NCBI RefSeq assembly: GCF_013282745.1
Contig: NZ_CP054044.1
Span: 1,612,001-1,676,000, forward strand
DNA length: 64,000 nucleotides
DNA from: Yersinia bercovieri ATCC 43970
Lineage (GTDB): Bacteria > Pseudomonadota > Gammaproteobacteria > Enterobacterales > Enterobacteriaceae
Direction of reading: 5' to 3'
Of this stretch, positions 11,704 through 22,795 are shown one piece after another; positions within the stretch are counted from its first letter, which is position 1; every line of letters starts with the position of its first letter. The position numbers and the translations under genes were made by a program. The notes below the pieces were generated by a model. The model did no database searches. It saw only the letters and a list, made by a program, of their open reading frames with translations, and had not been told where the DNA came from.

Positions 11704-12903
11704 TTAAAGTGGTTCGCCACTCTGCCGCAGGGTCGATAGCAACCCCTCACGACGTGCTTGTGCGGCATCCTCAGGGCGATGCAGTTTATCTAAGGCATCC
11801 GCCAGCCATGCGTAATCATACCCGTCTGGGCGTTGAGCAAGCGCGGCGGCGAAAGCTTCTCTGGCTTTCTCCCACTCACCGTGTTTCAGCATAAGCTGGC
11901 CCAAAGTGCTATTGAGCAACGGTGTCGCGCCATGTTGTTTTATTTGCTGGCGCAATGATTTCTCCAGCGGCTCGGGATTACCTGACTTCAGACGCGGGAT
12001 CAACAGCACCAAGCGCTCATCATATTGGCGCTTCAAGCCATCCAGAATGATCTGCTGGGCAACATCATGATCATCACACTCAATCAGATGCTCAGCTAAC
12101 GCCACTTGCAGCGGGATCTCGTTGCGAACTTTGCGGCTCTGATCTTTCCACCAACGTTTCAGGCCATCGCTACCCTCTTCCGCCATGCACTGATTCATCA
12201 TGCCGATGTAAGCTTGCTGCTCCAGTGCGGCGATCTCCTCGGGCGTATGAAGCTGAACCTTGCCAATTGCCGGTAAAATTTCCAGCAATGAGCTGTAAGC
12301 GCCAGAGCGCAGGTAAGCTTGTTCCGCCAGGCGCAGGACTTCCGGATGGCGCGGTGCCTGATCCAGCAGACGATCGACACCATGGCGCGCTGCATGAACG
12401 TGGCCCTGTGCCAGCTGAATGCGCACGCGGGTGATATCCACCGGCAGTTGGTCGGTATCGGCCACTTCTGCCGCCCGCTCCAGATATTGATTGGTGCGGA
12501 ACTCATCGCCGCGCTGCTGGGCCGCTTCCGCCGCCAGCAAATAGTTCACCATCGGCTGCTCAGCGTGATCGGCATTGCGGGTGAGCAACTTCTCCACCTG
12601 CTTAAAATCACCTTCAGCCAGTTTGATCAGCGCAGCTTTGGTTTGCTTACGGGCGCGAGTACGTTTACGGCCCATAAACCAGCCACGGGTGCGAGCGCCA
12701 GTGCGGAAAATCCGGCGCAGTATCCATTCCACGATCAGGAACGCGACCAAAACCAGCACCAGCATGATGACTAGACCCGTCACGCTAGTCTCAACGTTAT
12801 AGTTGTCGGTCTGGATCAACACATAGCCCTGATGGCCAGCCAACATTGGGCCAAGGACGATACCGGCGGTCAGAATGAGGAATAACAGTAAAACTCGCAG
12901 CAT
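11704..12903 (-). CDS. hemY: HemY, haem-biosynthesis-associated TPR membrane protein
   Basis: Inner-membrane protein encoded in the hemCDXY operon. Its biochemical role is unclear in enterics, though it is linked to control of haem/protoporphyrin synthesis. The 399-aa length equals the E. coli homologue. The N-terminus has two hydrophobic segments (about residues 1-25 and 40-65) followed by a basic stretch (RTRGWFMGRKRTRARK). The rest is helical with TPR-like repeats, for example LNSTLGQLMLKHGEWEKARE. It starts 2 bp after the hemX stop. It should not be confused with the unrelated protoporphyrinogen oxidase also called HemY in Bacillus. Confidence 0.92.
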   Translation of the reverse strand: MLRVLLLFLILTAGIVLGPMLAGHQGYVLIQTDNYNVETSVTGLVIMLVLVLVAFLIVEWILRRIFRTGARTRGWFMGRKRTRARKQTKAALIKLAEGDFKQVEKLLTRNADHAEQPMVNYLLAAEAAQQRGDEFRTNQYLERAAEVADTDQLPVDITRVRIQLAQGHVHAARHGVDRLLDQAPRHPEVLRLAEQAYLRSGAYSSLLEILPAIGKVQLHTPEEIAALEQQAYIGMMNQCMAEEGSDGLKRWWKDQSRKVRNEIPLQVALAEHLIECDDHDVAQQIILDGLKRQYDERLVLLIPRLKSGNPEPLEKSLRQQIKQHGATPLLNSTLGQLMLKHGEWEKAREAFAAALAQRPDGYDYAWLADALDKLHRPEDAAQARREGLLSTLRQSGEPL

Positions 12904-12905
12904 AC

Positions 12906-14030
12906 TTATTCCCCCTGAGCGGCAGCTGGGGCTTGCGCCAGTAAGTTACGAACCCGAGTTTGCATCAATTTCTCTAGCATTGGCTGGCTCTTCAATTGAT
13001 CAGGCACATCCATTGATATCGACTGTTGACTCAGGCTATCTAATTCATCCAGGAAAGCCTTGGTACTAGGGTCGTTCACATCAAAATAGGCGCGAACCCA
13101 GGTGGAGATAGTCTCGAGCGACTGTTTGTACACTTCATCCTGATGGCGAGGCACTGCCTGGGCCGCCACCAACAGGCGCGAGCGGATATTCTCACGCAGA
13201 TAAACGTCCTGATTTGGCGCCAACAGTGGCTCGGCGCTGCTATCACGGCGGCGAATAGTCATAAAGTCAGACATAAAGCTGTGCCAGCTTTTGGTCAAAT
13301 TCTGGCGCCATTCAGATAATGAACTGGATAGCTCATCGCTATCGGCATCCATCGGCGAATCATCAATATTGTTGTCAGCCAGACGCAGATTATCGACCTG
13401 ATTGGACAGCTGATTTAATTTGAGGATGATGCCGTCGAAGTCCACCTGGCTGACCGCCGAAAGGGTGCTGATATCCTCGGTCAAGGCGCGGCGCACATCT
13501 ATCAGACTAGGGTCATTCATGTCTGCGAGGCTGGCATCGGCGCTTTTCAATAATGTGGCGGCGGTGGTGACGTCCTGATCGCTCCACAGTTTGCGGCCGG
13601 CCATTTTCACCAGAAAATCAGCCTGTGCCAGTAGCCAGGTTTTGGCGTCACTCCCTGAAATGGTGGCGACTTTTTCCTGCAACTCATTGAGTTGGCGAGT
13701 CAGCGAGGTCTGTTGGCGATCAGCGGCTTCCAGCGCCTTAGCTTGTTGCTGCAACAATGACTCAAACTGTTGTTTTTCCTGCAACTGGCTCTGTTTTAGT
13801 TCCGCCAGCTGTTCTTGCAGCGAGAGAGTCGCGGCATCCTGTAACTGGGCCTGCTGGTGTCCGTAATAATAAAGCCCGGCACCCAGCGCGATAGCCAATG
13901 CAATAGCAATAGCCCCCAGAATTGGCCCGGTGCGTTTTTCCCGGCGGTTTTCAGGTGCTGGCTGTTGGTGCCTCTCAACCGCAGTGGTTGTCTCTTCCAC
14001 TGGTGCGGATGGGGTATTTTGTTCCGTCAT
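12906..14030 (-). CDS. hemX: HemX, single-span membrane protein of the hem operon
   Basis: Bitopic inner-membrane protein. It is often labelled uroporphyrinogen-III C-methyltransferase in databases, but it has no methyltransferase motifs. I place the start at the ATG giving MTEQNTP (374 aa): it matches the E. coli N-terminus and has GGGA 8 bases upstream. An in-frame ATG three codons earlier (14039) is less well placed. A polar Pro-rich N-terminus is followed by one membrane span (about residues 37-57), a long coiled coil (about 60-135, Gln-rich) and the conserved block [20 protein letters not shown]. It lies between hemD and hemY on the minus strand. Confidence 0.9.
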   Translation of the reverse strand: MTEQNTPSAPVEETTTAVERHQQPAPENRREKRTGPILGAIAIALAIALGAGLYYYGHQQAQLQDAATLSLQEQLAELKQSQLQEKQQFESLLQQQAKALEAADRQQTSLTRQLNELQEKVATISGSDAKTWLLAQADFLVKMAGRKLWSDQDVTTAATLLKSADASLADMNDPSLIDVRRALTEDISTLSAVSQVDFDGIILKLNQLSNQVDNLRLADNNIDDSPMDADSDELSSSLSEWRQNLTKSWHSFMSDFMTIRRRDSSAEPLLAPNQDVYLRENIRSRLLVAAQAVPRHQDEVYKQSLETISTWVRAYFDVNDPSTKAFLDELDSLSQQSISMDVPDQLKSQPMLEKLMQTRVRNLLAQAPAAAQGE

Positions 14031-14053
14031 ATTGGGCATCCCATAGTCAGGTT

Positions 14054-14809
14054 TCAGGTATGTTTTAGGTCTTGTAGCGCGCGGATCAGCGCGTCATTAT
14101 CAGCATTCTCTGCCACCCGGATATCACTCCAGCCCATTTGGGCGGCCAGGGTAGCCAAACGATCACTCACCACCACCAAGCGGCAGCGTAGCAACCAGGA
14201 AGAACGATAGTAATCAGGAACTAAAGTATAGATCTGTTGTAACATTTCGCCGCTGGTCACCACTAGAATATTGACGCCAGCACGTTGCCAGTGCGCACTT
14301 TGCTCACTGCCATCATAAAAGATCGGGCTACGTTGATAACATTCGCAGAAAGTCACCTCCGCTCCTCGCTGTGCAAGGCTCTCACCCAGCAGCTCTCGCC
14401 CGCCATTACCGCGCAATAACAGTGCCTTTTTACCGCTCAGTTTTTGCAGATCAGGCAATAATAACAGCATCTCGCTGGTCTCACCCATTGGCGGAAAGGT
14501 GACGTGCAACCGGCTGGCGGTATGCAGTGCCAGCGCGGTGCCACGACCAATAGCATAATAGGATAACTGCGCAGGCCATAACAGGTTATTTCTTTTTAAC
14601 AGCGGGTTAGCGTAGCGCACGGCGTTCTGTGATAGCGCAAAAACCAGATCACCCGCCTGCATATTTTGCAGCAAAGCGGGCAGTTTTGGCAGGTCATCAC
14701 CGGGCGAGAAATCAATCAAGGGAGCATGATAGGCAACCCGGCCCAGCGCACGCAGGCGGCTGACTAACTGCTCCCCAGAGGGGGAGGGACGGGTCACCAA
14801 AATGGTCAT
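14054..14809 (-). CDS. hemD: Uroporphyrinogen-III synthase
   Basis: Closes and isomerises hydroxymethylbilane to uroporphyrinogen III, the branch point to haem, sirohaem and B12. At 251 aa it is close to the usual 246. It begins [20 protein letters not shown], the HemD N-terminal signature (TRP..G). The family is poorly conserved otherwise. Its ATG overlaps the hemC stop by 4 bp, so the two are translationally coupled; a 23-bp gap separates it from hemX. Confidence 0.94.
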   Translation of the reverse strand: MTILVTRPSPSGEQLVSRLRALGRVAYHAPLIDFSPGDDLPKLPALLQNMQAGDLVFALSQNAVRYANPLLKRNNLLWPAQLSYYAIGRGTALALHTASRLHVTFPPMGETSEMLLLLPDLQKLSGKKALLLRGNGGRELLGESLAQRGAEVTFCECYQRSPIFYDGSEQSAHWQRAGVNILVVTSGEMLQQIYTLVPDYYRSSWLLRCRLVVVSDRLATLAAQMGWSDIRVAENADNDALIRALQDLKHT

Positions 14810-15747
14810 CGCGGTAGGTTATCCTGATAAACAGCGGTCAATATCTCCCGCGCGCCACGTGAAAGTAGCTCATCGGCCAGCTCAATCCCCATCTGCTCGG
14901 CATTGTTAGCCGGGCCACGGCGCTCACCACGAATGATCTCACTGCCATCCGGCGCACCCACTAAGGCACGAAGCCACAGCACGTCGCCTTCCAATTCAGC
15001 ATAGCTGCCAATCGGCACCTGACAGCCCCCTTCAAGACGGGTATTCATCGCCCGTTCTGCACAGACGCGTAATTCTGTGTCGCGATGATTGAGTGGTGCG
15101 AGCAGTTGGCGGGTAAAATCATCGTCTAGGCGGCACTCAATACCCACCGCGCCCTGACCCACCGCCGGTAACGACTCTTCAACTGGCATGGCATAGCGGA
15201 TACGGGTTTCCAGCCCAAGGCGGTTAAGGCCGGCAACGGCCAGAATAATCGCATGGTAATCGCCGTTATCCAACTTGGCGAGGCGGGTGCCGACGTTACC
15301 CCGCAGATCGCGGATAATCAGGTCGGGGCGGCGTTCGCGTAGCTGACACTGGCGGCGCAAGCTGGAGGTGCCGACGATGCTACCCGCCGGTAGGTCATCC
15401 AGATGGGCATAGCTCGATGAGACGAACGCATCACGTGGGTCATCACGTTCGCAAATGGTGACCAGACCCAAGCCGTCAGGGAAAGCGATCGGCACATCTT
15501 TCATTGAGTGCACGGCGATATCAGCCCGACCATCCAGTAACGCCAACTCTAACTCTTTGACGAACAAGCCTTTACCGCCCACTTTTGCTAGTGGCGTATC
15601 CAGAATGATATCCCCGCGAGTGACCATCGGGACCAACTCAACATGCAGGCCGGGGTGATTGGCTTGCAGTAAATGTTGAACATAATGTGCTTGCCATAAG
15701 GCGAGCGGGCTTTGTCGCGTGGCAATTCGAATAATTTTGTCTAACAT
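14806..15747 (-). CDS. hemC: Porphobilinogen deaminase (hydroxymethylbilane synthase)
   Basis: Polymerises four porphobilinogens into hydroxymethylbilane using a dipyrromethane cofactor bound to a cysteine. The 313-aa protein shows [14 protein letters not shown] near the N-terminus, the active-site region [24 protein letters not shown], and the cofactor cysteine in [12 protein letters not shown] (about residue 242). It is the first gene of the minus-strand hem operon and is divergent from cyaA, the classic enteric arrangement. Confidence 0.97.
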   Translation of the reverse strand: MLDKIIRIATRQSPLALWQAHYVQHLLQANHPGLHVELVPMVTRGDIILDTPLAKVGGKGLFVKELELALLDGRADIAVHSMKDVPIAFPDGLGLVTICERDDPRDAFVSSSYAHLDDLPAGSIVGTSSLRRQCQLRERRPDLIIRDLRGNVGTRLAKLDNGDYHAIILAVAGLNRLGLETRIRYAMPVEESLPAVGQGAVGIECRLDDDFTRQLLAPLNHRDTELRVCAERAMNTRLEGGCQVPIGSYAELEGDVLWLRALVGAPDGSEIIRGERRGPANNAEQMGIELADELLSRGAREILTAVYQDNLPR

Positions 15748-16151
15748 TGCTTGTTACCGTTTTATATTTTGCGGCCCATCCTACCATTGACCGACGAGTA
15801 GTGTCAGTGCGGTAGCCACATGATCAAGGCGGGTAAGAGTACAAGAAAGCAACTATTGTAACAAATGTGTGGCTGGATAAGGGGTTTATCCCCTCCTTCC
15901 GCCCACTGCTGCGTTGTCAGCGGCTTTAGCTAAAATTTATTGGTCTGTTGCCCGATGGCAAGATGAATGATTTTAGTCAGAAAGTGACGTTATAATTGTA
16001 GGGATAGCTTTACTTTCTTTACGGTCAATCGGCAAGGTGTTAGATTGATCACGTTTCCAGCAATCATTCGTTAAATATTCTTCAAATAAACAACAAACGA
16101 ATGTGGAACGCGGGTTTCTTTCTAAGCACCGGAACAATCAGGCGAGACGTC
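15748..16151. promoter_or_regulatory. hemC-cyaA divergent control region
   Basis: About 400 bp with no gene. It must hold the minus-strand hem promoter(s) and the plus-strand cyaA promoters. The clear element is a CRP-type site near 16036-16055. The remainder is AT-rich close to cyaA; I see no other confident motif. Confidence 0.6.
16036..16055 (+). promoter_or_regulatory. CRP-binding site upstream of cyaA
   Basis: TGTTA-GATTGA-TCACG (16038-16053) fits the TGTGA-N6-TCACA consensus. It closely resembles the site at the E. coli cyaA P2 promoter, where CRP-cAMP represses adenylate cyclase synthesis. It lies about 100 bp before the UUG start. Confidence 0.75.
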
Positions 16152-18701
16152 TTGTACCTCTACATCGAGACACTGAAACAGCGACTGGATGCGATCAACC
16201 AATTACGAGTCGATCGCGCCTTGGCGGCCATGGGGCCAGCCTTCCAAAAGGTTTACAGTCTGCTACCGACCCTACTACATCATCATCATCCACTGATGCC
16301 GGGTTACCTTGATGGTAACGTTCCCCATGGCGTCTGTATTTTCACGCCTAATGAAACACAACAGGATTATCTGTCTGAGGTTGAAGCTAAGTCGGGCGCA
16401 CCTCTAGAGCAGAGTGTCGGCGGCGAACTGCCGATTACGGGCGTCTATTCCATGGGCAGCACCTCCTCCATCGGGCAATGCCATACCTCAGATCTGGATA
16501 TCTGGGTGTGTCATCAGGCTTGGCTCGATACAGACGAGCGCCATCGCCTACAGCAAAAATGCAGCCTGCTAGAGAAATGGGCCGCATCAATGGGTGTTGA
16601 AGTCAGCTTCTTCCTGATTGATGAAAACCGCTTCCGTCACAATGCCAGTGGCAGTTTGGGTGGCGAAGATTGCGGCTCGACCCAACATATTTTATTGCTA
16701 GATGAATTTTACCGCAGCGCGGTTCGTCTGGCTGGGAAACGTATTCTATGGAATATGGTTCCGGTTGAAGAAGAGAATAATTACGATGATTACGTGCTGT
16801 CGCTCTATGCGCAGGGCGTATTAACGCCGAATGAGTGGCTGGATCTGGGCGGTTTAAGCACCCTGTCGGCGGAAGAGTATTTCGGTGCTAGTTTGTGGCA
16901 GCTGTATAAAAGTATCGATTCGCCATATAAAGCGGTGCTAAAAACCCTGCTGCTGGAAGCTTACTCTTGGGAATACCCTAATTCCCAATTATTGGCGATG
17001 GAGATCAAACAGCGCCTACATGCCGGTGAAATTGTGGCCTTCGGCCTTGATGCTTACTGCATGATGCTCGATCGCGTCACCCGCTATCTGACCCAAATCA
17101 ATGACACCACTCGGCTAAATTTGGTGCGCCGCTGCTTCTATCTGAAAGTGTGTGAGAAACTCTCGCGCACCCCGGCGAGTGTTGGCTGGCGGCGTGAAAT
17201 CCTTAGCCAACTGGTTAGTGAGTGGGGCTGGAGCGATGAGAGTCTGGCGGTGCTGGATAATCGCGCCAACTGGAAGATTGAACGGGTACGTGAAGCGCAT
17301 AATGAGCTGTTAGATGCGATGATGCAGAGTTATCGCAATTTGATTCGCTTTACGCGCCGCAACAACCTGAGTGTCAGCGCTAGCCCGCAGGATATCGGGG
17401 TATTGACCCGTAAACTGTACGCGGCATTTGAAGCTTTGCCGGGTAAAGTGACGTTGGTTAACCCGCAAATTTCGCCGGATCTTTCCGAAGAGCACCTGAC
17501 CTTTATTCATGTCCCTGCGGGTCGCGCGAACCGCCCTGGCTGGTACTTGTATAATCAAGCGCCCTCGATGGACACTATCGTCAGCCATCAACCGCTAGAG
17601 TATAACCGCTACCTAAACAAATTGGTGTCGTGGGCCTATTTCAACGGCCTGTTGACCAGCAAGACCCGGCTACATATAAAAAGTGCCAATCTGTGCAATA
17701 CCACCAAACTGCAAGAGTTGGTGACGGATATCTCTCACCACTTCCCGCTGCGCCTACCTGCGCCAACGCCGAAGGCACTCTACAGCCCGTGCGAGATCCG
17801 CCACTTAGCGATTATCGTCAATTTGGAGCATGACCCGACCGCCGCGTTCCGCAATCAGGTGGTGCATTTTGATTTCCGTAAACTGGATGTATTCAGTTTT
17901 GGCGAGCAGCAGCAGTGTTTGGTGGGCAGTATCGATTTGCTGTACCGCAACTCGTGGAACGAAGTGCGTACCCTGCATTTCAGCGGCGAACAGGCGGTAT
18001 TGGAAGCACTGAAAACGATTTTAGGCAAAATGCATCAGGATGCGGCACCGCCAGAGTCGGTGGATGTGTTCTGCTATAGCCAGCATTTACGCGGCTTGAT
18101 TCGTACCCGAATTCAGCAGTTGGTTTCGGAGTGCATTGAGCTGCGCCTATCCAGCACCCGTCAAGAGCCGGGCCGCTTCAAAGCGGTGCGGGTTTCCGGT
18201 CAGACGTGGGGGCTGTTCTTCGAGCGCCTGAGTGTGTCAGTGCAGAAGCTGGAGAACGCGGTTGAATTCTACGGGGCTATCTCCAATAACAAACTGCATG
18301 GGTTATCGATTCAGGTTGAAACTGATCAAATTCATCTGCCGCCGGTTGTCGACGGTTTTGCCAGTGAAGGGATTATTCAGTTCTTCTTTGAAGGCACCGC
18401 AGATGAGAAAGGCTTTAATATTTACATTTTGGATGAGTCAAACCGCGTTGAGGTTTATCACCATTGCGAAGGGAGCAAAGAGGAGCTGGTGCGGGATGTC
18501 AGCCGTTTCTACTCCTCTTCTCATGATCGTTTTACCTACGGCTCCAGCTTTATCAACTTCAACTTGCCGCAGTTCTACCAAATTGTGCAGTTAGATGGCC
18601 GCACGCAAGTTATTCCTTTCCGCAGCAATACGTTATCGCATCTGTATATTGCGGATAAAGAGTCTACCCTGCCAGCACCGCAGCAATTCCAACTGCATTA
18701 G
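16152..18701 (+). CDS. cyaA: Class I adenylate cyclase
   Basis: Makes cAMP from ATP for CRP-dependent catabolite control and is activated through EIIA-Glc. The frame is open from 16101, but the family N-terminus ([19 protein letters not shown]) starts at the TTG at 16152, preceded by AGGCGAGA. E. coli cyaA also uses UUG, which keeps expression low. The resulting 849 aa match the usual 848. The N-terminal catalytic domain includes GSTSSIGQ and the acidic SDLDIWVCH near residues 105-125. The C-terminal regulatory half ends in a divergent tail. It is monocistronic and convergent with cyaY. Confidence 0.96.
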   Translation: MYLYIETLKQRLDAINQLRVDRALAAMGPAFQKVYSLLPTLLHHHHPLMPGYLDGNVPHGVCIFTPNETQQDYLSEVEAKSGAPLEQSVGGELPITGVYSMGSTSSIGQCHTSDLDIWVCHQAWLDTDERHRLQQKCSLLEKWAASMGVEVSFFLIDENRFRHNASGSLGGEDCGSTQHILLLDEFYRSAVRLAGKRILWNMVPVEEENNYDDYVLSLYAQGVLTPNEWLDLGGLSTLSAEEYFGASLWQLYKSIDSPYKAVLKTLLLEAYSWEYPNSQLLAMEIKQRLHAGEIVAFGLDAYCMMLDRVTRYLTQINDTTRLNLVRRCFYLKVCEKLSRTPASVGWRREILSQLVSEWGWSDESLAVLDNRANWKIERVREAHNELLDAMMQSYRNLIRFTRRNNLSVSASPQDIGVLTRKLYAAFEALPGKVTLVNPQISPDLSEEHLTFIHVPAGRANRPGWYLYNQAPSMDTIVSHQPLEYNRYLNKLVSWAYFNGLLTSKTRLHIKSANLCNTTKLQELVTDISHHFPLRLPAPTPKALYSPCEIRHLAIIVNLEHDPTAAFRNQVVHFDFRKLDVFSFGEQQQCLVGSIDLLYRNSWNEVRTLHFSGEQAVLEALKTILGKMHQDAAPPESVDVFCYSQHLRGLIRTRIQQLVSECIELRLSSTRQEPGRFKAVRVSGQTWGLFFERLSVSVQKLENAVEFYGAISNNKLHGLSIQVETDQIHLPPVVDGFASEGIIQFFFEGTADEKGFNIYILDESNRVEVYHHCEGSKEELVRDVSRFYSSSHDRFTYGSSFINFNLPQFYQIVQLDGRTQVIPFRSNTLSHLYIADKESTLPAPQQFQLH

Positions 18702-18705
18702 CATG

Positions 18706-18750
18706 CTGATAAACAACTATCTGATAAACCACTATCTGATAAGCAAATAA
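18706..18750. repeat. 15-bp tandem repeat (3 units) after cyaA
   Basis: Three consecutive 15-bp units beginning CTGATAA at 18706, 18721 and 18736. The first two differ at one base; the third is degenerate. They lie between the cyaA stop and the terminator hairpin. Confidence 0.8.
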
Positions 18751-18783
18751 AAGGGACACGTAAAAAATTGTGTCCCTTATTGA
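18751..18783. terminator. Bidirectional terminator between cyaA and cyaY
   Basis: Stem AAGGGACAC (18751-18759) with GTGTCCCTT (18770-18778). On the minus strand it is followed by TTTATTTG, so it best serves cyaY; on the plus strand the U-tract is weak. It sits between convergent genes. Confidence 0.7.
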
Positions 18784-18794
18784 TCCAACCGCAG

Positions 18795-19115
18795 TTAACC
18801 AAAACTCACATCTTCGCCCGCTTGTGTGGTGGCGGCTTCAGATAATTTAGCGAAAAATTCTACGCCGCTGCGTGAGCAGTACCAGTGCCCATCTCGGTAA
18901 TCAAAATGGTAACCCCCCGCTTTGGTGGCCAGCCAGACCTGATGTAATGGCTCTTGGCGGTTGATAACAATCTTGCTGCCATTCTCGAAAGTCAGGGTCA
19001 TCACCCCGCCATTGGTTTCATAATCGATATCACTATCGCCGCTAAAACTATCCAGTGTTTCTTCAATGCAAAGCATCAATTGATCGGCTAACTGATGAAA
19101 CTCGCTATCGTTCAT
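18795..19115 (-). CDS. cyaY: Frataxin-like iron-binding protein CyaY
   Basis: Bacterial frataxin. It binds iron and IscS and modulates Fe-S cluster assembly in the cytoplasm. Starting at the ATG giving [13 protein letters not shown], the protein is 106 aa, the family length; AGGAATTGA precedes it. A 10-residue upstream extension exists in frame but lacks support. The N-terminal helix carries the acidic ridge ([15 protein letters not shown]), followed by the strand motif [19 protein letters not shown] with the conserved Trp. Confidence 0.94.
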   Translation of the reverse strand: MNDSEFHQLADQLMLCIEETLDSFSGDSDIDYETNGGVMTLTFENGSKIVINRQEPLHQVWLATKAGGYHFDYRDGHWYCSRSGVEFFAKLSEAATTQAGEDVSFG

Positions 19116-19217
19116 ATTCAATTCCTGTTGCTTTTCATGATCCACCTGCGATTATAGAGACCTTGGGCGCATGAATCACAGGCATTAATGCGCTAAAACA
19201 ATTTACAGGCGTTAGAA

Positions 19218-19418
19218 ATGAAAAAAGAACTAGGTTGGCCACTGGTGGCGATGATGGTGCTTGCACTCTCCGGCTGTGGCCTGAAAGGGCCGCTATACTT
19301 TCCGCCGTCAGACAAACCCAAAACAGAAACAACGCAACCCGATAGTGGCAAGACCGAACGCAATCAGCAGGACTTATCTGGCACTAAGCAGAGCCAAACG
19401 ATCGCTGGGCCACAGTAA
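19218..19418 (+). CDS. lptM: LptM (YifL) small outer-membrane lipoprotein
   Basis: Small lipoprotein now known to assist oxidative maturation/assembly of the LptD-LptE lipopolysaccharide translocon. The 66-aa precursor has a signal peptide (MKKELGWPLVAMMVLAL) and lipobox LSGC at about residue 20. The conserved mature N-terminus is GLKGPLYFPP, followed by a polar, disordered tail. It lies between cyaY (divergent) and dapF, as in other enterics. Confidence 0.9.
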   Translation: MKKELGWPLVAMMVLALSGCGLKGPLYFPPSDKPKTETTQPDSGKTERNQQDLSGTKQSQTIAGPQ

Positions 19419-19509
19419 TTAGCCCTATCGCCGCCAGAGTGTGTCAGGATCAAGCTTAGCCAGTACCGAATTGATCCAGCAATAAAAATGAAAGTCAGCG
19501 GAGTATGAA

Positions 19510-20334
19510 ATGCAGTTCTCCAAAATGCACGGTCTTGGCAACGACTTTATGGTTGTCGATGCAGTTACCCAAAATGTTTACTTTTCGCCGGAATTAATCC
19601 GCCGATTAGCAGACCGGCACACTGGCGTGGGCTTTGATCAAATGTTGGTGGTTGAACCGCCTTACGATCCTGAGCTGGATTTCCACTACCGTATTTTTAA
19701 TGCTGATGGTAGTGAAGTCTCTCAGTGTGGCAATGGTGCGCGCTGTTTTGCCCGTTTTGTCCGGCTGAAGGGCTTGACCAACAAGCGCGACATCAGTGTG
19801 AGCACCCAGACTGGCCGCATGATCTTGAGTGTCACGGAAGATGAAGAGGTTTGCGTGAATATGGGCGAACCCAATTTTGATCCGCAAAGCGTCCCTTTCC
19901 GGGCGACTAAAGCTGAGAAAACCTATATTTTTCGCGCGGCAGAACAGACGGTATTATGTGGCGTGGTGTCGATGGGCAACCCTCACTGTGTGCTGCAAGT
20001 TGATGATGTTGCAGTTGCCAATGTTGCGTTACTGGGGCCAGTATTAGAAAGCCATGAGCGCTTCCCTGAACGGGCGAATATCGGTTTCATGCAGGTGGTT
20101 AGCCGTGACAATATCCGTCTGCGGGTGTATGAGCGCGGAGCCGGTGAAACTCAAGCCTGCGGCAGCGGCGCTTGTGCTGCGGTGGCCGTCGGTATCCAGC
20201 AAGATCTGTTGGATGAAGAGGTCACGGTGGAGCTGCCGGGCGGTAGTTTGCTTATCAGTTGGAAAGGGCCAGGCCATCCGCTGTATATGACGGGGCCAGC
20301 AACCCATGTGTACGACGGATTCATTCATCTATAA
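19510..20334 (+). CDS. dapF: Diaminopimelate epimerase
   Basis: Interconverts LL- and meso-diaminopimelate for lysine and peptidoglycan synthesis by a two-base cysteine mechanism. The 274-aa protein shows both catalytic cysteines: Cys73 in QCGNGARC and the second, near residue 217, in [11 protein letters not shown]. The N-terminus [13 protein letters not shown] is invariant in the family. It leads the dapF-yigA-xerC-yigB run. Confidence 0.97.
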   Translation: MQFSKMHGLGNDFMVVDAVTQNVYFSPELIRRLADRHTGVGFDQMLVVEPPYDPELDFHYRIFNADGSEVSQCGNGARCFARFVRLKGLTNKRDISVSTQTGRMILSVTEDEEVCVNMGEPNFDPQSVPFRATKAEKTYIFRAAEQTVLCGVVSMGNPHCVLQVDDVAVANVALLGPVLESHERFPERANIGFMQVVSRDNIRLRVYERGAGETQACGSGACAAVAVGIQQDLLDEEVTVELPGGSLLISWKGPGHPLYMTGPATHVYDGFIHL

Positions 20335-20366
20335 TGTAACAGGTACTGAAGTATGACGGGTGTGAC

Positions 20367-21071
20367 ATGAAAAGTTATGAGGAGCAGGCGTTAGAGGGTA
20401 TCGCGCTAGACGACGATACTGTCATGCAGTACTTATTGCAAAATCCCGACTTCTTTATCCGCAATGCCCGTCTGGTTGAACAGATGCATATTCCCCATCC
20501 GGTTCGAGGCAGTGTCTCGCTGGTGGAGTGGCAACTGGGGCGACAGCGTAACCAGATTGGCCAGTTGGAAGAGGAGATCACCTTGCTGATGGAGCAAGCT
20601 GGCCTGAACGAAGTGCTGTTCAACCGCTTGCTGCAACTGCAAACTCATCTGACGGCGGCCAGCAGCTTGCAAGATATGCTCAATCGCTTACAGCGCTGGG
20701 CCAGAGATTTCGGGCTCAGTGGTGCCAATGTCAGGTTGTTCAGTGACCGCTGGCATATCGGCGCACCCTCTGATTTCACCCATTTAGGCCTCTCTCGCCA
20801 CGCCTTTGAGCCGCTACGCATTCAGCGGCTAGGCAGTGATAACCACTATCTCGGCAGCTTGAATGGGCCGGAACTGCTGCTGTTACTGCCTCAGGCGAAA
20901 CAAATCGGTTCGGTAGCGCTCTCACTGCTGGGCAAAGAGGGTGATTTGGGCGTAATTATCTTCAGCAGCCGTGACACACAGCACTACCAGCAAGGCATGG
21001 GTACTGTGATGCTCAATCAGTTATCCACGCTATTGCCAAGCTTGCTGGCGCGTTGGATCGAGCCGGTATGA
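20367..21071 (+). CDS. yigA: DUF484 family protein YigA
   Basis: GAF-like DUF484 protein of unknown function, conserved between dapF and xerC. The 234 aa include an N-terminal helical region with [11 protein letters not shown] and a coiled stretch (about residues 55-85), then a GAF-like domain containing [20 protein letters not shown] and [13 protein letters not shown]. Its stop overlaps the xerC start (ATGA), suggesting translational coupling. Confidence 0.9.
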   Translation: MKSYEEQALEGIALDDDTVMQYLLQNPDFFIRNARLVEQMHIPHPVRGSVSLVEWQLGRQRNQIGQLEEEITLLMEQAGLNEVLFNRLLQLQTHLTAASSLQDMLNRLQRWARDFGLSGANVRLFSDRWHIGAPSDFTHLGLSRHAFEPLRIQRLGSDNHYLGSLNGPELLLLLPQAKQIGSVALSLLGKEGDLGVIIFSSRDTQHYQQGMGTVMLNQLSTLLPSLLARWIEPV

Positions 21072-21979
21072 CCGAGTTCAGTGCCTCACTTGCCCCACAG
21101 GTCGAGGCTTTTCTGCGTTACCTCAAAGTTGAGCGCCAACTCAGCCCGCTCACCATCACCAGCTATCGACGCCAGTTGCAGGCGCTGATGGAGATGGGCG
21201 AGCAGATGGGGCTGGCGCACTGGCAAACACTGGATGCCGCGCAGGTTCGCTCACTGGTTTCCCGCAGCAAACGCGCGGGCTTGCACGCCTCCAGCCTGGC
21301 ATTGCGGCTTTCGGCGTTGCGCAGTTTCCTCAATTGGCTGGTTAGCCAGGGTGTCATGCAGGCCAATCCCGCCAAGGGGGTGAGTACGCCGCGCTCTGGC
21401 CGCCATCTGCCGAAAAATATTGATGTCGATGAAGTGGATAAACTGCTGGATATCGACCTCAACGACCCGCTGGCGGTGCGCGACCGCGCGATGCTGGAAG
21501 TGATGTACGGTGCCGGTCTGCGTCTCTCTGAGCTGGTGGGCATGAACTGCAAACACGTCGACTTAGCCAGCGGTGAAGTCTGGGTGATGGGTAAGGGTAG
21601 CAAAGAGCGCAAAGTGCCGATCGGCAAAACGGCAGTGACATGGCTGTATCACTGGCTGGCGCTGCGCGAACTGTTTGAGCCGCAAGATGACGCTATCTTC
21701 TTAGCCAATACCGGCAAGCGAATTTCGGCGCGCAATGTGCAAAAACGCTTTGCTGAATGGGGCGTGAAGCAGGGGGTCAGTAGCCACATCCACCCACATA
21801 AATTGCGCCACTCCTTCGCCACACACATGCTGGAGTCCAGCGGCGATCTGCGCGCAGTACAAGAGCTTCTGGGCCACGCCAATCTGACCACCACACAAAT
21901 TTATACCCATCTCGACTTTCAACATCTGGCGACAGTGTATGATGCTGCTCATCCACGGGCCAAACGAGGCAAATCCTGA
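21068..21979 (+). CDS. xerC: Tyrosine recombinase XerC
   Basis: Acts with XerD at dif to resolve chromosome dimers before division. The ATG at 21068 gives 303 aa beginning [19 protein letters not shown], close to the 298-aa E. coli protein. The N-terminal SAM-like core-binding domain spans about residues 5-90. Catalytic residues are visible: Arg in [10 protein letters not shown], Lys in [10 protein letters not shown], the [10 protein letters not shown] box, His in [11 protein letters not shown] and the nucleophilic Tyr in IYTHLDF. It overlaps yigA (4 bp) and yigB (1 bp). Confidence 0.97.
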   Translation: MTEFSASLAPQVEAFLRYLKVERQLSPLTITSYRRQLQALMEMGEQMGLAHWQTLDAAQVRSLVSRSKRAGLHASSLALRLSALRSFLNWLVSQGVMQANPAKGVSTPRSGRHLPKNIDVDEVDKLLDIDLNDPLAVRDRAMLEVMYGAGLRLSELVGMNCKHVDLASGEVWVMGKGSKERKVPIGKTAVTWLYHWLALRELFEPQDDAIFLANTGKRISARNVQKRFAEWGVKQGVSSHIHPHKLRHSFATHMLESSGDLRAVQELLGHANLTTTQIYTHLDFQHLATVYDAAHPRAKRGKS

Positions 21980-22695
21980 TGCATTTTTATCGTCCACTTG
22001 AGCGTATTTCCGCCATTACCTTCGACTTGGATGACACGCTGTATGACAATCGCCCGGTAATTACCCGCACTGAACAAGAGTCAGTGGCTTTTTTGCAGCA
22101 GTACCATCCTAATTTGGCGCAGTTGCAGGCCGCGGATTTCCAGCGTTTTCGCAGTGAGTTACTGGCGCAAGACCCGGATATCTACCACGATGTGACCCAG
22201 TGGCGCTGGCATGCCATTGAGCTGGGCCTAATTCGCCATGGCCTGAGCAAATCAGAGGCGCAATGTGGGGCCGATGCCGCCATGGAGAACTTCGCCCTGT
22301 GGCGTAGTCGCATTTATGTGCCGGCAGAGACTCATGACACGCTGAGCGCGCTGGCTGAGCACTATCCGCTGGTGGCGATCACCAACGGCAATGCTGACCC
22401 TAAAGCTTGCGGCCTCGACCACTATTTTCAGTTTGTACTGCGCTCCGGCCCTCATGGCCGTGCCAAGCCGTTCCGTGATATGTACCATAAAGCGGCCAAT
22501 CATCTGGATATCCCGCTGAAACATATCTTGCATGTGGGTGATGATCTCACCACGGATGTAGCAGGTTCGCTGCGTTGTGGTATGCAGGCGTGTTGGATCA
22601 ATGACCGGCAACAAGGCCTGATGACCGCCCGTGATAGCCGATTATTACCCCATATTGAGATTTCTCAGTTGGCATCGCTGACAGCATTGCTATAA
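21979..22695 (+). CDS. yigB: HAD-family phosphatase YigB
   Basis: HAD hydrolase. The E. coli orthologue dephosphorylates 5-amino-6-(5-phospho-D-ribitylamino)uracil in riboflavin synthesis and also FMN. The 238 aa contain the four HAD motifs: DLDDTLYDN (about 15-23), ITNGNAD (about 134), the Lys in AKPFRDMY, and [10 protein letters not shown]. The start overlaps the xerC stop (TGATG). Confidence 0.93.
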   Translation: MHFYRPLERISAITFDLDDTLYDNRPVITRTEQESVAFLQQYHPNLAQLQAADFQRFRSELLAQDPDIYHDVTQWRWHAIELGLIRHGLSKSEAQCGADAAMENFALWRSRIYVPAETHDTLSALAEHYPLVAITNGNADPKACGLDHYFQFVLRSGPHGRAKPFRDMYHKAANHLDIPLKHILHVGDDLTTDVAGSLRCGMQACWINDRQQGLMTARDSRLLPHIEISQLASLTALL

Positions 22696-22696
22696 T
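22669..22696 (+). promoter_or_regulatory. Sigma-70 promoter of uvrD
   Basis: -35 TTGGCA (22669-22674), 16-bp spacer, -10 TATAAT (22691-22696). It overlaps the end of yigB and lies immediately upstream of the LexA box. Confidence 0.65.
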
Positions 22697-22710
22697 CCCC
22701 TGCAATAACT

Positions 22711-22726
22711 CTGTATAAATTCACAG
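22711..22726. promoter_or_regulatory. LexA box (SOS box) of uvrD
   Basis: CTGTATAAATTCACAG fits CTGT-N8-ACAG with an AT-rich core. It sits about 15 bp downstream of the -10, the same arrangement as the E. coli uvrD SOS site, and marks uvrD as LexA-controlled. Confidence 0.85.
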
Positions 22727-22795
22727 TGGAATGGTGGTAAAATACCCGAATGACCGGTGATTTGACCATCTTCCCTTATCCGATAAACGGTGCCT

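Noticed and set aside
11586..11894. 102-codon plus-strand frame running into hemY from the left
   Set aside because: It is formed by inverted-repeat element copy A plus antisense hemY; it has no ribosome-binding site and no family resemblance.
12906..14030. HemX as a uroporphyrinogen-III methyltransferase
   Set aside because: The common database label is not supported: the protein is a single-span coiled-coil protein without SAM-binding motifs.
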